A DNA stretch of 64,000 nt, taken from positions 1,488,001-1,552,000 of the forward strand of contig NZ_CP047951.1 of NCBI RefSeq assembly GCF_014279755.1, read 5' to 3'. Positions 52,856-61,420 of this stretch are shown here, piece by piece. This DNA is from Synechococcus sp. PROS-U-1 (lineage in GTDB: Bacteria > Cyanobacteriota > Cyanobacteriia > PCC-6307 > Cyanobiaceae). Each line of letters begins with the position of its first letter. Positions within the stretch are counted from its first letter, which is position 1. Under the pieces are notes generated by a model that was given only the letters and a program-made list of their open reading frames with translations, made no database searches and was not told the origin of the DNA. The position numbers were made by a program, and so were the translations under genes.

Positions 52856-53306
52856 CAGCCAGAAAGCATCCTTCGGATCTGCGTGGTCGTGAGATTCAAC
52901 GGCAGAAGATGTTCGTCACCAAAGCAAACTCTCGATACCGCTGTGGATGACTCGCTGCCCGATCGCATGGGCCATCCTTCCGGCTGGAGAGCCTCAGCGA
53001 TGGCATGACGTTGTCGAGATCAAACTTCCGGGAGAAGGCTTCCAACAAGGCCATGGAATGGTCTACAGGTGCGTTATTCAGGCATCATAAATTTTGCATC
53101 CTGGAGCAGTTGGTGATACACCGCAACGCTCTTCCCAATACAGATCATGCTGGGACTTGCTGACTTGTCGATTTTCGGGAGCCTGCTTGGGCTGCCGTTG
53201 ATCGGTGAAGCCAAGAGGGATGCAGGTATCAAAAAAACCTGAACAGATTGTGATCATCACCTTCCTTGCTGCTGATTTCGGTCTACTCCTCTCGGCCACA
53301 AAAACA

Positions 53307-53320
53307 ATAGGTACTTAACC
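53307..53320 (+). repeat. 14-bp direct repeat, left copy
   Basis: ATAGGTACTTAACC occurs here and again at 53624-53637, with 303 bases between the copies. The unit contains a partial palindrome GGTACTTAACC. It could be a pair of regulator sites or a deletion/insertion scar. No gene in the enclosed stretch is convincing. Confidence 0.6.
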
Positions 53321-53623
53321 CGAATCAAGACATCAAAAAGGTCGACTCACAAGCATGAGACGACCCGATTGGCTTGACCAAAATCAATGAAGAATTTGCA
53401 GACACTGCTGGACCAACGTCACAACTCAATAACCATGACCTCGCTTATCATGAAAACCCGTGTATGGCTGCATGCCTATTGGGGGAGGAACCGTTTTCTT
53501 GTCCTCCCATCCCAGAGCGCCCATGGCATGGGCAAATGCATCACCAAACCAAAGAAGAAAACCTCGCATGCTCACCTCTCTTGAAGATGAGAAATCTGTA
53601 GGACGGATGCCTGATTATTGACC

Positions 53624-53637
53624 ATAGGTACTTAACC
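53624..53637 (+). repeat. 14-bp direct repeat, right copy
   Basis: Second copy of ATAGGTACTTAACC. It lies 84 bases before the cupin ATG, where an activator or repressor site would be expected. Confidence 0.6.
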
Positions 53638-53721
53638 TTCAGCACCATCAAACAAAAAAAGACGCAGACACGACAGCCGCCAAACAACAATGGAGTAGAA
53701 CAATCTCATCGCTCTAGAGCA

Positions 53722-54150
53722 ATGCACAGCAAATGTTCTGGCATGGCCGTCGCCGGCATTTTGCTCCTGGCCGGCAGTGTGCTCGCTGCACCTCAGCCTG
53801 AGCTTCAGGAGTTGTTCAAGGCGAGTCGAACGCCGGGTGAACGGGTTGTGGCCTATCCGCAGGGAACACCGGAGATGCGGGTCTACCGGGTAAGGCTGCC
53901 GGTGGGAGCAGTCATTCCACTCCACACCCATCCGTCGCCGGTGGTTGTTGTGGTGACGAAGGGCGCGATGACCAATGTGCGCCTGGTGGACGGCATCGAG
54001 GTTGTGAGCGTGATCCGCCCCGGTGATGGCTTTCTCGAGGGCCATCCCGATGAACCGCATTACGTCACCAACAGGGGGCCTGAACCAGCAGAAGCGATGG
54101 TCACCTTCGCGAGCGCCGAAGGTCTTCCCAACATGATCCCGATGAAATAA
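53722..54150 (+). CDS. Exported cupin-fold protein
   Basis: 142 residues. The signal peptide MHSKCSGMAVAGILLLAGSV with cleavage near LAA-P precedes a cupin domain. Metal ligand candidates are His residues in IPLHTHPSP, an acidic/His set in FLEGHPDEPHYVTN, and the beta barrel strands VVVVVTKGAMTNVRLVDG. Small periplasmic cupins often bind Fe, Mn or Zn or act as isomerases; no function can be named. Monocistronic. Confidence 0.8.
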   Translation: MHSKCSGMAVAGILLLAGSVLAAPQPELQELFKASRTPGERVVAYPQGTPEMRVYRVRLPVGAVIPLHTHPSPVVVVVTKGAMTNVRLVDGIEVVSVIRPGDGFLEGHPDEPHYVTNRGPEPAEAMVTFASAEGLPNMIPMK

Positions 54151-54183
54151 GCCACCACGCCGATGTCGAGCGAGAGCTTCTCG

Positions 54184-54369
54184 TCAGCAGCGTTGCCCCA
54201 TCTGGCGAAGCATCAACTTGGCGTCCTGCTCCGTTAGCGGTGACACCATGCGAAGCACCTTGCGATGAATCTCCTGGGGAGCGGTGACATGGTTTTGCAT
54301 CGATCCCCAAGACTTCTCCCAGAGATCAACCAATTGATTCTTATGTTGCAGTGAAGGATGAAAGTTCAT
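54184..54369 (-). CDS. 61-residue hypothetical protein
   Basis: A helical, His/Gln-rich protein starting MNFHPSLQHKNQLVDLWEKS with the C-terminal motif PLTEQDAKLMLRQMGQRC. No signal peptide or membrane segment. It opposes the cupin gene, 33 bases away. Plausible on composition; family not recognised. Confidence 0.5.
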   Translation of the reverse strand: MNFHPSLQHKNQLVDLWEKSWGSMQNHVTAPQEIHRKVLRMVSPLTEQDAKLMLRQMGQRC

Positions 54370-54688
54370 GCGTCGTCTGTATGAATGATCCGGATTGCAT
54401 TGGCATAGATGCCAATTAGCATTGCTGCTAGCACAACAACCATGAATGGCTTGATCTCGTCTAGAAGTGTTCTAAAGGCATAGAAGTTCAACCACCTCCC
54501 TCAACTGAGTGATTGTTGAGCCCGCTTGTCTCCACCGAATGGGGGATGAATCACGGTCTCCCTTATTGCGCTCAAGGTCGTCCTGCACTGAATTCCGACC
54601 AGCAGCGACCCATGTAACGATCCCTTGACTGGCACACGGACTGGGCCGGTGCAGGGCTAGACCAAAGGCAGCCCTTCATCGAGGAGCC
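54370..54688. other. Non-coding stretch, nothing assigned
   Basis: 319 bases with no convincing open frame, RNA gene or terminator. A hydrophobic minus-strand reading exists near 54385-54455 but has no clear start or stop context. Confidence 0.35.
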
Positions 54689-54796
54689 ATGGTTGATCCC
54701 ATCATCCTTCCAACACTGTTTGGCCTCTTTGTTCTTTCGGTCATTCTTGAGGCCGTGAAAGACGACCAACAGCGTCACCACCATCGCCGCTATTGA
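54689..54796 (+). CDS. 35-residue single-helix membrane protein
   Basis: ATG at 54689 is directly preceded by GAGGAG (54681-54686), and the frame ends TGA at 54794-54796. One hydrophobic helix (PIILPTLFGLFVLSVILEAV) is followed by a charged His/Arg-rich tail (KDDQQRHHHRRY). Micro-proteins of this form are common in photosynthetic membranes, but it matches no small photosystem subunit that I know. Confidence 0.5.
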   Translation: MVDPIILPTLFGLFVLSVILEAVKDDQQRHHHRRY

Positions 54797-54837
54797 ATGG
54801 TGATCGGCTGTTCTGCTCGACCCAAATGCGGGGTTGG

Positions 54838-54939
54838 CTAACGGTGCTTCCCCTTAACCAAGCCATGCGCGCTTGATCTGGACGACAGTTCCTTGATCAC
54901 GGTTGCCGTGATGATCAGCGCTACAAAAACAAGTTCCAT
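54838..54939 (-). CDS. 33-residue single-helix membrane protein
   Basis: ATG at 54939 and TAG at 54840-54838. The product begins MELVFVALIITATVIKEL and has a basic tail ending KGKHR. It lies 12 bases downstream of another hydrophobic micro-ORF on the same strand. No strong ribosome binding site. Tentative. Confidence 0.35.
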   Translation of the reverse strand: MELVFVALIITATVIKELSSRSSAHGLVKGKHR

Positions 54940-54951
54940 CGCGGCAGCCAA

Positions 54952-55023
54952 TCAGTACTTGTCGTGAAACACAGTTCCGATGGCAGTTGCTGTGAAAACA
55001 ACGGCGATCAAGGCGAGGGCCAT
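54952..55023 (-). CDS. 23-residue hydrophobic micro-protein
   Basis: ATG at 55023 and TGA at 54954-54952. The product begins MALALIAVVFTATAIGTVF and ends HDKY, a single membrane helix with a short polar tail. An upstream GGAAGGGTG may serve as ribosome binding site. Very short, so tentative; its pairing with the 33-residue ORF raises confidence slightly. Confidence 0.35.
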   Translation of the reverse strand: MALALIAVVFTATAIGTVFHDKY

Positions 55024-55115
55024 GGACGGAAGCGGAGCACCCTTCCGTGATGGCATTGATGAGACGCAACCGGACGTATCGAAAAGCACCGTCCCCGTGA
55101 AATCGGCAGAAGTCA

Positions 55116-55295
55116 CTACGACCGAACCTGACGAGCCAGCGTCAAAACCAAATACACCGTCACCAAAGCCAGGAGTGCAATCACGAACCGTCTCCGACCA
55201 ACAGCACTGTTCAGGCCAAAGGATCGTGCTGGTTCAGTCACCTGGGTGAGCCACTTGCTACCAAGCCGGAGCAAAACACTGCAAGAAAGACTCAT
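55116..55295 (-). CDS. 59-residue membrane protein
   Basis: From the ATG at 55295; a start at 55307 would add four residues. A polar N-terminal half leads to a basic stop-transfer-like segment VGRRRF and one membrane helix (VIALLALVTVYLVLTLA) with a basic end. It lies about 90 bases upstream of the two micro-ORFs on the same strand. Family not recognised. Confidence 0.45.
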   Translation of the reverse strand: MSLSCSVLLRLGSKWLTQVTEPARSFGLNSAVGRRRFVIALLALVTVYLVLTLARQVRS

Positions 55296-55345
55296 TGTGG
55301 TTGGCATCCCCGTTGAGCTACACCGTGGTGGTCAGAGGCTCAGCC

Positions 55346-55474
55346 ATGAAGATCGACAGCTCAAACGCTCAACCCATGGGAAGCCTCATCTTTGATGGAG
55401 AGCACAAGCCTTTCCATGCCCTGGCCTGTCCACTGCGGCCTGCCTCGGTGCGCATCATCAGCAGGAAAGCCTGA
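55346..55474 (+). CDS. 42-residue hypothetical protein
   Basis: ATG at 55346 follows AGAGG by about 9 bases; stop at 55472-55474. The product begins MKIDSSNAQPMGSLIFDG and contains FHALACPLRPASVRI. Soluble and uncharacterised; weak support. Confidence 0.35.
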   Translation: MKIDSSNAQPMGSLIFDGEHKPFHALACPLRPASVRIISRKA

Positions 55475-55532
55475 AGAGACCAGACCCTCGCCGTCTTGAT
55501 GCAGGCTGGAGGGGTGTTGAACCTGGTGCATC

Positions 55533-56486
55533 GTGGACCCGAGCTGCCAAGAGCCCGTGCTGGCGAACGACAGCCGACTCCTGGTGGCAGCGTTCTATGC
55601 CTTCACTGCCCTGGATGACGAGCGTCGCGAGACGTTGCTGACCAGCTTGCCAAGCCTGGCTCGCGAAGGTGATGTGCTCGGCTCGGTGCTGGTGGCCCTG
55701 GAAGGGGTGAACGGCACGATCAGCGGACCAGAACCCGGCGTGAATGCCGTGCTGGACCACTTGCGCGCGTCTCTAGATCTCGGCGACGACCACTACGCGC
55801 GTCTCGAAGTGAAACGCAGCTGGGCCGACAAGCCGGTGTTCCGCCGCTTCAAGGCCCGGCGCAAAAAGGAGATCGTGACCATCGGCGTGACCAGCGTGGA
55901 CCCCCACGCCAGCGTCGGCACCTATGTAGAGCCGGGCGACTGGAACGCGCTGGTGGATGATCCCAACACGCTGGTGATCGACACCCGCAACAGCTACGAA
56001 ACAGCCATCGGCTCCTTCGACGGCGCCATCGACCCCGGCACCGAAAGCTTTCGCGATTTCCCGCAATGGGCGGAGACAACACTGAGGCCGCTGATGGAGG
56101 ACAACGGCAACAAGCGCATCGCCATGTTCTGCACCGGAGGCATCCGCTGCGAAAAGGCCAGCAGCTACTTGCAGCAACAGGGCTTCGGGGAGGTGCACCA
56201 CCTGCGCGGCGGCATCCTCAAATACCTGGAGCAAGTGCCGGAAGCCGAGAGCCGCTGGCAGGGGGAGTGCTTTGTCTTCGATCAGCGGGTAGCCCTGAAC
56301 CACCGGCTTGAACCCGGTGAATACAGCCTCTGCCATGCCTGCGGCCTACCGGTTTCAGCCGAACAACGCGCACTGCCGAATTACATCAAAGGGGTGCAAT
56401 GTGTGCATTGCCTGGATCGCTTCACCGACGCCGACCGGGCACGCTTCGCCATGCGGCAATGGCAAATTGATCAGATGCAGGCTTGA
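55533..56486 (+). CDS. trhO: tRNA uridine(34) hydroxylase, rhodanese type
   Basis: 317 residues from a GTG at 55533; another GTG a few codons in is possible. The UPF0176/TrhO layout is an N-terminal ferredoxin-like part (LVAAFYAFTALDD; LVALEGVNGTISG), a rhodanese domain with VIDTRNSYE and the catalytic Cys in MFCTGGIRCEKA, and a C-terminal zinc-type end with SLCHACGLPVS and CVHCLDRF. It hydroxylates U34 of tRNAs with oxygen or prephenate-independent chemistry in the ho5U pathway. Confidence 0.93.
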   Translation: MDPSCQEPVLANDSRLLVAAFYAFTALDDERRETLLTSLPSLAREGDVLGSVLVALEGVNGTISGPEPGVNAVLDHLRASLDLGDDHYARLEVKRSWADKPVFRRFKARRKKEIVTIGVTSVDPHASVGTYVEPGDWNALVDDPNTLVIDTRNSYETAIGSFDGAIDPGTESFRDFPQWAETTLRPLMEDNGNKRIAMFCTGGIRCEKASSYLQQQGFGEVHHLRGGILKYLEQVPEAESRWQGECFVFDQRVALNHRLEPGEYSLCHACGLPVSAEQRALPNYIKGVQCVHCLDRFTDADRARFAMRQWQIDQMQA

Positions 56487-57103
56487 GCTGTTTCAACCCA
56501 ACACCAGAGAAAGCCGTTAGTCCCTCAAGCTGGGGATGCCCAACGCATGCGAACTGACCAGAGGCAATCAGGGTGCTGCTGAGTCACGTGGATCGTGATG
56601 TCGACAAGAAGATAGACGATCGAAACATTTCCATCTCCAAAGCATTATCACCTCGGCCATGGGCCTGACCACGTTCCCTCCGATGACGGCGCTGACCTCC
56701 ATGCTGGACGGCGGCAAAGGCGAGGCCATTCCGAGGCATGGGAAAATGCCATTTGCCTTGTGTAGGCACTGGATCTCAGCTTCATGCAGAAAGGGAACAA
56801 TCTCCTGATCCGTGGTGTCGATAGCGTTAACAATTTGATGCGGGGAGTCAACAAGAATGACTTGCTCGCCAACTATCCCGACACATGCAAATCGCACCCG
56901 CCATCAGCGTCGAAGTTTTATAGAAAGGCAGACCATCAACACTCTCAATCGATCTCACTCTGCTGCAAGAACCAGCCAAAAAACAACCAGGAGCAAGCAC
57001 TCTTCAAACGTTAAATCAAGGAAATTAAACCGCAGAGATGTATCACTAGATACATCTCTGCCAAAAAGGGAATTGCACGATTAGGAGTTGTGCAACCTGT
57101 CCA
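56487..57103. other. 617-base intergenic stretch
   Basis: No convincing gene. A minus-strand open frame at 56568-56897 lacks family features and its overlapping frames are equally open. The right end carries a strong perfect hairpin (57032-57061). The rest may contain promoters or decayed sequence. Confidence 0.45.
57032..57061. promoter_or_regulatory. Perfect 13-bp hairpin before the duplicated-domain gene
   Basis: GCAGAGATGTATC, loop ACTA, then GATACATCTCTGC. It ends 42 bases before the ATG at 57104. No T-run follows on the plus strand, so an operator, attenuator or leader hairpin is more likely than a simple terminator. Confidence 0.6.
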
Positions 57104-58282
57104 ATGTTCGACGCCAACTCCTGCGCAGGCTTCATTGTTGAGCAGGCGGATCCGCTCGAGGGCGCTCAGTTCCGCTCCAGCAAGAGCAGCGGACTCGAGA
57201 CCAAGACTGTGGTCAACGACAACATCATCACTGGCAAGGAAGTCCGCGCAGCCCATAAAGCCTGGACCGATGCCCTGGTCAGCATCAGCCAGACCAACAA
57301 GAAAGATGGCTTCAAAGCCGCCAAATCCCTTGCGGGGGATGTGATCGATGCGGCCTACGGCTATCAACTTGGTGCTGTGGCCTTCAAACCCACCTGGGCA
57401 AATGGCGACACCACCTTCCGCACCACCCGAGACGGAGCAGTGTCGTATTTCGTCGGCGGAGACAAAAACTTCGACGACCTCGGCTATGCCATCGGCAACA
57501 AACCAGATCCGGTGACCGGGGAGCGAAGCCCCTGGAAAAAATCATGGTTCGATCGCTCGGTGATGCGACTGGATGGCAACACCGCAACGGTTCAGGGGTT
57601 CATGTACACCAAGGATGAAGACGGCAACGTCGGCTACGTCGACAAGACCTGGGCATATCAAAAAGACGATGACGGAACAGTGCGCATCGTTCTGCACCAT
57701 TCCTCCTCGCCCTACGTCTCTGTTGACGACCCCGATGAGCTGAAGGGCCGGAGAGTCAACAACCGCGGCTTCGATCCGGCCAACCAGATCAAGCGCAAGG
57801 AAGTGAAAGCAGCACAGAAGGCCTGGACCAACGCCCTGGTGTCGATCAGCCAGACCTACAAAGACGAAGGATTTGATGCCGCCAAATCCCTCGCCGGAGA
57901 TGTTGTAGACGGCGCGTACGACTACCAAGTCGGTCCTGTCGCCTTCAAACCCACCTGGGCCTCCGGCAGTACCACCTTCCGCACAGGCCGCCGGGGGGCC
58001 GTGTCCTACTTCATCGGTGGTGACAAGAGGTTTGGAGACACTGGCTTTGCCATCGGCAACAAGCCCGACCCGGACACTGGAAAGCGCAGCCCCTGGAAAA
58101 AAGCCTGGACAGAGAATGCAGTGATTCGCCTGGATGGCGACACCGCCACCTCCATGGGCTGGATGTACTCGAAGGATGAAGACGGCAACGTCAGCAAAGT
58201 CGACAAGACCTGGACCTGGCGCAAGGACGATGACGGCAACCTCAGGATCGTGGTGCACCATTCCTCATCGCCCTACGCCTAA
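57104..58282 (+). CDS. Protein with two SnoaL/CaMKII-association-like domains
   Basis: 392 residues. Residues about 45-205 and about 230-392 are close copies: each has KAWTxALVSISQTxK, then GxVAFKPTWAxGxTTFR, GAVSYFxGGD, the IGNKPDPxTGxRSPWKK segment, KDEDGNVxxVDKTW and the end HHSSSPY. The repeats look like NTF2/SnoaL-fold domains of the CaMKII-association type. Marine cyanobacterial relatives are, as I recall, sometimes mislabelled phosphoribosyl-AMP cyclohydrolase; none of that enzyme's metal Cys motifs is present. It has no signal peptide. Function unknown. Confidence 0.75.
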   Translation: MFDANSCAGFIVEQADPLEGAQFRSSKSSGLETKTVVNDNIITGKEVRAAHKAWTDALVSISQTNKKDGFKAAKSLAGDVIDAAYGYQLGAVAFKPTWANGDTTFRTTRDGAVSYFVGGDKNFDDLGYAIGNKPDPVTGERSPWKKSWFDRSVMRLDGNTATVQGFMYTKDEDGNVGYVDKTWAYQKDDDGTVRIVLHHSSSPYVSVDDPDELKGRRVNNRGFDPANQIKRKEVKAAQKAWTNALVSISQTYKDEGFDAAKSLAGDVVDGAYDYQVGPVAFKPTWASGSTTFRTGRRGAVSYFIGGDKRFGDTGFAIGNKPDPDTGKRSPWKKAWTENAVIRLDGDTATSMGWMYSKDEDGNVSKVDKTWTWRKDDDGNLRIVVHHSSSPYA

Positions 58283-58289
58283 GCGCTGA

Positions 58290-58332
58290 CACGGCATCGG
58301 ACAATCCCTGCCAGGGACCACCCGATGCCGTG
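58290..58332 (+). promoter_or_regulatory. Strong stem with the downstream GTG start in its right arm
   Basis: CACGGCATCGG pairs perfectly with CCGATGCCGTG (11 bp), with an inner TCCCT/AGGGA stem. The GTG start of the GST-DUF952 gene (58330-58332) is the last three bases of the right arm, so the start codon is sequestered when the stem forms. It may act as terminator of the preceding gene or as a translational control element. Confidence 0.7.
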
Positions 58333-59301
58333 CTGCCAATCCTCTACAGCTTTCGCCGCTGCCCTTACGCCATGCGAGCCCGCTGGGCCCTGCTAGAGGC
58401 CGGGCTTCTTGTGAAGTGGCGGGAGATCGCGCTGAAGGCCAAACCAGCCGAGATGTTGGCGGTCTCCCCCAAGGGCACGGTGCCGGTCTTGGTGCTGCCG
58501 GACGGCACGGTGATCGAGGAAAGCCGGGCGGTGATGGAGTGGGCCCTGGATCAAGCCGACCCCCGGGGACTGCGATACGCCGCCGATGCCGTAGCGCTGA
58601 TCGAGCAGAACGACGGCCCGTTCAAGCACCATCTGGATCGGTTCAAGTACACCGACCGCTACCCCGGCACCAACAAAGAAGAACAGCGCGCCGCCGGCCT
58701 GGCGATCCTGCACAGCTTGAACCAGAGAATCGCCGAGCAGGGCTGGCTGCTGGGCGAGCGCTGCTCGCTGGCGGACGCCGCCCTCTGGCCGTTCGTGCGG
58801 CAATGGCGCATCGCCGATCCTGAGGGATTCGACAACGACAACTCGCTTGGGGCCTTGCGCAGCTGGCTCAACCGCTTCCTGGAGGATCCCCGCTTCGAGC
58901 GGCTGATGCAGCGGGCCGATCCCTGGGATGCCGGTGGGCAACAGCACCACTTCCCCGCCGATGCGGTGGAGGTTCCCCTCGATCAACCCCTGTTCCACCT
59001 GGCCCTCAAGGCCGACTGGCAGACCGCTCAGGCCAGCGGTAGCTACCGCATCTCCACCCGGGGCATGACGCTGGAGCAGGTGGGCTTCATCCACTGCTCC
59101 TGGCAGGAGCAGGTGAACGCCACCTTTGAGCGCTTTTATGCCGATGCCGGCGAGGTGCTGCTGCTGGAGATTGATCCATCCGCCGTTGGCGCTCCCCTGC
59201 GCGCCGATGCCATTCCCACCGGTGAACTGTTCCCCCACCTCTACGGACCATTGCGACTCGACGCGGTGCGCTCAGCCGTGACCATGCCAGCGGCAGCATG
59301 A
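58330..59301 (+). CDS. Glutathione S-transferase fused to DUF952
   Basis: 323 residues from a GTG at 58330. The N-terminal thioredoxin-like GST part starts LYSFRRCPYAMRARWAL (CPYxxR) and has GTVPVLVLPDGTVIEES. The GST C-terminal helical part follows (GWLLGERCSLADAALWPFVRQW). A DUF952 domain fills about 215-318 (LFHLALKADWQTAQ, GFIHCSWQEQV, LLLEIDPSAVG, FPHLYGPL). The fusion suggests a combined redox/conjugation and small-molecule-sensing or ADP-ribosyl-like fold. Its stop overlaps the start of the next gene. Confidence 0.88.
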   Translation: MLPILYSFRRCPYAMRARWALLEAGLLVKWREIALKAKPAEMLAVSPKGTVPVLVLPDGTVIEESRAVMEWALDQADPRGLRYAADAVALIEQNDGPFKHHLDRFKYTDRYPGTNKEEQRAAGLAILHSLNQRIAEQGWLLGERCSLADAALWPFVRQWRIADPEGFDNDNSLGALRSWLNRFLEDPRFERLMQRADPWDAGGQQHHFPADAVEVPLDQPLFHLALKADWQTAQASGSYRISTRGMTLEQVGFIHCSWQEQVNATFERFYADAGEVLLLEIDPSAVGAPLRADAIPTGELFPHLYGPLRLDAVRSAVTMPAAA

Positions 59302-59819
59302 GCACGGCCACCTCTCTATCAATGCTTGAACAGCTGGAAGCCGAGGCCCGCGAGCGGGACCTGCTGCTGCGATTGCAGGTGGGACGCCCCCTTGGGCTGT
59401 GGAGCCTGCGGCTGGTGGTGGCCCAGCAAGCCGCCAGCGGCAGCCTGCTGCTTTTGGGAGAAATGAAGGGATGGGCCTATCCCGCCGCCACCGGCCTGCA
59501 ACTCGACACGATGCGGGTGATGCCGACGGCGCCTGCGGGCGTTGGTGATCTGACCTGGGCCGCCACCATGGCCTGGGCCCAAGAGGTCACCCCCTGCTCA
59601 CGGGCCAGGTTGCTGGCCATCCGCGACGACGAGCAGCAGCACCGCCGCCTCGTCCGCTACTTCCGCCAACGCGGCTTTCAGTCCAAGCGCGATGTGGAAG
59701 CGGCACTTTGGGATCTCCCCCTGCGCATGATCTGGGGCGGCGCCGGAGCCCTGATGAGCGGTGAGGTAGCCAACGTGCTGGACCGCAGTCTGCGGGGCTG
59801 GCGTCAGTCGGCGGCGTGA
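59298..59819 (+). CDS. Conserved-type hypothetical, GNAT-like features
   Basis: 173 residues; its ATG overlaps the GST-DUF952 stop (ATGA). The middle has [20 protein letters not shown], and the end [20 protein letters not shown] resembles the late GNAT helix-strand that ends in YxxxGF. The N-terminal half is helical and Leu-rich. A weak acetyltransferase-like fold is possible. The 3' end overlaps lipA in antisense by 16 bases. Confidence 0.65.
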   Translation: MSTATSLSMLEQLEAEARERDLLLRLQVGRPLGLWSLRLVVAQQAASGSLLLLGEMKGWAYPAATGLQLDTMRVMPTAPAGVGDLTWAATMAWAQEVTPCSRARLLAIRDDEQQHRRLVRYFRQRGFQSKRDVEAALWDLPLRMIWGGAGALMSGEVANVLDRSLRGWRQSAA

Positions 59820-60703
59820 TAGCTGCTGCGCACCAACGGGCCACTGCGCACCTGGGCAAACCCCAGATCACGGGCCAACAGCGCGAGCTCGTCGAACTCC
59901 TTCGGCGTCCAATAGCGGGCCACCGGAATGTGCTCCAACGAGGGACGCAGGTACTGCCCCAAGGTGAGCCGCTGGCAATCCACGCTTCGGAGATCGTGGA
60001 GGGTGGCGATCACCTCCTCGCGGGTCTCCCCCAAGCCGAGCATCAGGCCACTTTTTGTGGGGATTTCAGGCGCCAGCTCCCGGGCCGCCGCCAGTAAACC
60101 GAGCGATCGCTCATAGGTGGCACCGCGGCGCACCTCCCCCTGCAGCCGCTGCACCGTTTCCAGGTTGTGGTTGAAGCACACCGGTTGGGCCGCCAGCACC
60201 GTGGCCAACCGCTGCCGCTGCGCAGTCACCGCCTGCGCCTGATCAGAGAAGCCACCCCAGAAATCAGGCGTGAGCACCTCAAGGGCAATGAGCGGATTGC
60301 GGGCCCGGATCGCCGCCATGGTGCTGGTGAACAGGCTGGCGCCGTGATCGGCGAGATCGTCGCGGGCCACGGCCGTGAGCACCACATAACGGAGCTGCAT
60401 CGCCTCCACCGCATCCGCCACCCGTTCGGCTTCCGCGGCATCTACCGGCATCGGTGCCTGACCCTTGTCCACCTGGCAGAAGGCACAGCTGCGGGTGCAG
60501 ATCGAACCGCCCAGCAAAAAGGTTGCCGTTCCTGCCGCGTAGCACTCGCCGCGGTTGGGGCAGCGCCCCTCCTCACAGATGGTGTGCAGGCGGTTCTGCT
60601 TCACAAGCCCCTGCACCCGCTCCAACTCGGAGGCGTTGCCGATCGGCCGACGCAGCCAGTCCGGCAATCGCTCAGCAGGAGGGATGGCGCTGTACTTGCT
60701 CAT
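59804..60703 (-). CDS. lipA: Lipoyl synthase
   Basis: 299 residues. The auxiliary cluster Cys are in [13 protein letters not shown], the radical-SAM cluster in [10 protein letters not shown] (CxxxCxxC), and the terminal serine ligand in VRSSYHAAD. Other conserved parts are [11 protein letters not shown] and the [13 protein letters not shown] loop. It inserts two sulfurs into octanoyl groups on the pyruvate- and glycine-dehydrogenase E2/H proteins. Overlaps recR by 4 bases. Confidence 0.96.
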   Translation of the reverse strand: MSKYSAIPPAERLPDWLRRPIGNASELERVQGLVKQNRLHTICEEGRCPNRGECYAAGTATFLLGGSICTRSCAFCQVDKGQAPMPVDAAEAERVADAVEAMQLRYVVLTAVARDDLADHGASLFTSTMAAIRARNPLIALEVLTPDFWGGFSDQAQAVTAQRQRLATVLAAQPVCFNHNLETVQRLQGEVRRGATYERSLGLLAAARELAPEIPTKSGLMLGLGETREEVIATLHDLRSVDCQRLTLGQYLRPSLEHIPVARYWTPKEFDELALLARDLGFAQVRSGPLVRSSYHAAD

Positions 60704-61275
60704 ACCGGCCGGCGCCCCTCCAGGGCCCTGCTCAGGGTGACCTCATCGGCGTATTCCAATTCGCTGCCCATCGGCAGGCCGTAGGCGATCCGACTCACCG
60801 GACAGAAGGGCTTGAGCAACCGCCCCAGGTACAAGCTGGTGGTGTCGCCTTCCACGCTGGGGGTGAGGGCCAGGATCACCTCGCTGATCTCCTCGGAGCT
60901 GATCCGCTGCACCAATTCAGTCACGTGCAGCAGCTCCGGGCCGATGCCATCCATAGGCGAAATCAGGCCGCCGAGCACGTGATACGACCCCTGAAATTCG
61001 CGGGTGCGCTCCAAAGCCAGCAGATCCCGGGAATCTGCCACCACGCAGATCACCCCATTGCGGCGCTCCGGGTTGCGGCAGATCTCACACTCCGGCTCGG
61101 CGGAAAGGTGAAAGCAGGTCTGGCATTGGCCCACCTGGGTGCGGGCCGCCAGCAGGGCATCGGCGAACTGGTGAATCTGCTCTTCGGGTTGATTCAACAG
61201 ATGCAAAGCGAGCCGCTGAGCGGTGCGCGGACCGATACCGGGCAAACGCTCGAACTGATCAATCAGTCGGGCCAA
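60700..61275 (-). CDS. recR: Recombination protein RecR
   Basis: 191 residues. The helix-hairpin-helix [15 protein letters not shown] is at the start, followed by the zinc finger [15 protein letters not shown] with four Cys, and the Toprim domain with [14 protein letters not shown] and the segment [20 protein letters not shown]. RecR works with RecO/RecF at DNA gaps and breaks. First gene of the leftward recR-lipA pair; divergent from CyanoP. Confidence 0.95.
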   Translation of the reverse strand: MARLIDQFERLPGIGPRTAQRLALHLLNQPEEQIHQFADALLAARTQVGQCQTCFHLSAEPECEICRNPERRNGVICVVADSRDLLALERTREFQGSYHVLGGLISPMDGIGPELLHVTELVQRISSEEISEVILALTPSVEGDTTSLYLGRLLKPFCPVSRIAYGLPMGSELEYADEVTLSRALEGRRPV

Positions 61276-61420
61276 CGGTTTGGTGAAGCCGCTCAGTGGT
61301 CTGCCGCCAATGTGGGAAATGTAGATGCTCTAGACAATGGACGTGCATTCAGGGCTGGTGGGGCAATCGCAGCCGAAGGCGTGCAACGGCAGAATGGAAG
61401 ATGGATTCACAACCCTGCCG

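Larger units (their letters stand above)
52856..53721. other. 866-base gene-poor stretch
   Basis: No convincing gene. Open frames at 53078-53299 (minus) and 53374-53601 (plus) have no recognisable features. A 7-bp hairpin GGGAGGA/TCCTCCC lies at 53483-53508. A 14-bp direct repeat flanks its right part (see separate entry). The stretch may hold the promoter of the cupin gene and remnants of a decayed gene. Confidence 0.5.

Noticed and set aside
53374-53601. 75-codon plus-strand frame with several Cys
   Set aside because: No start context, no regular secondary structure pattern, and an alternative frame of similar length overlaps it.
56568-56897. Minus-strand 109-codon open frame
   Set aside because: Overlapping frames are equally open, no domain or signal is visible, and both neighbours are real genes in other places; kept only as part of the intergenic note.
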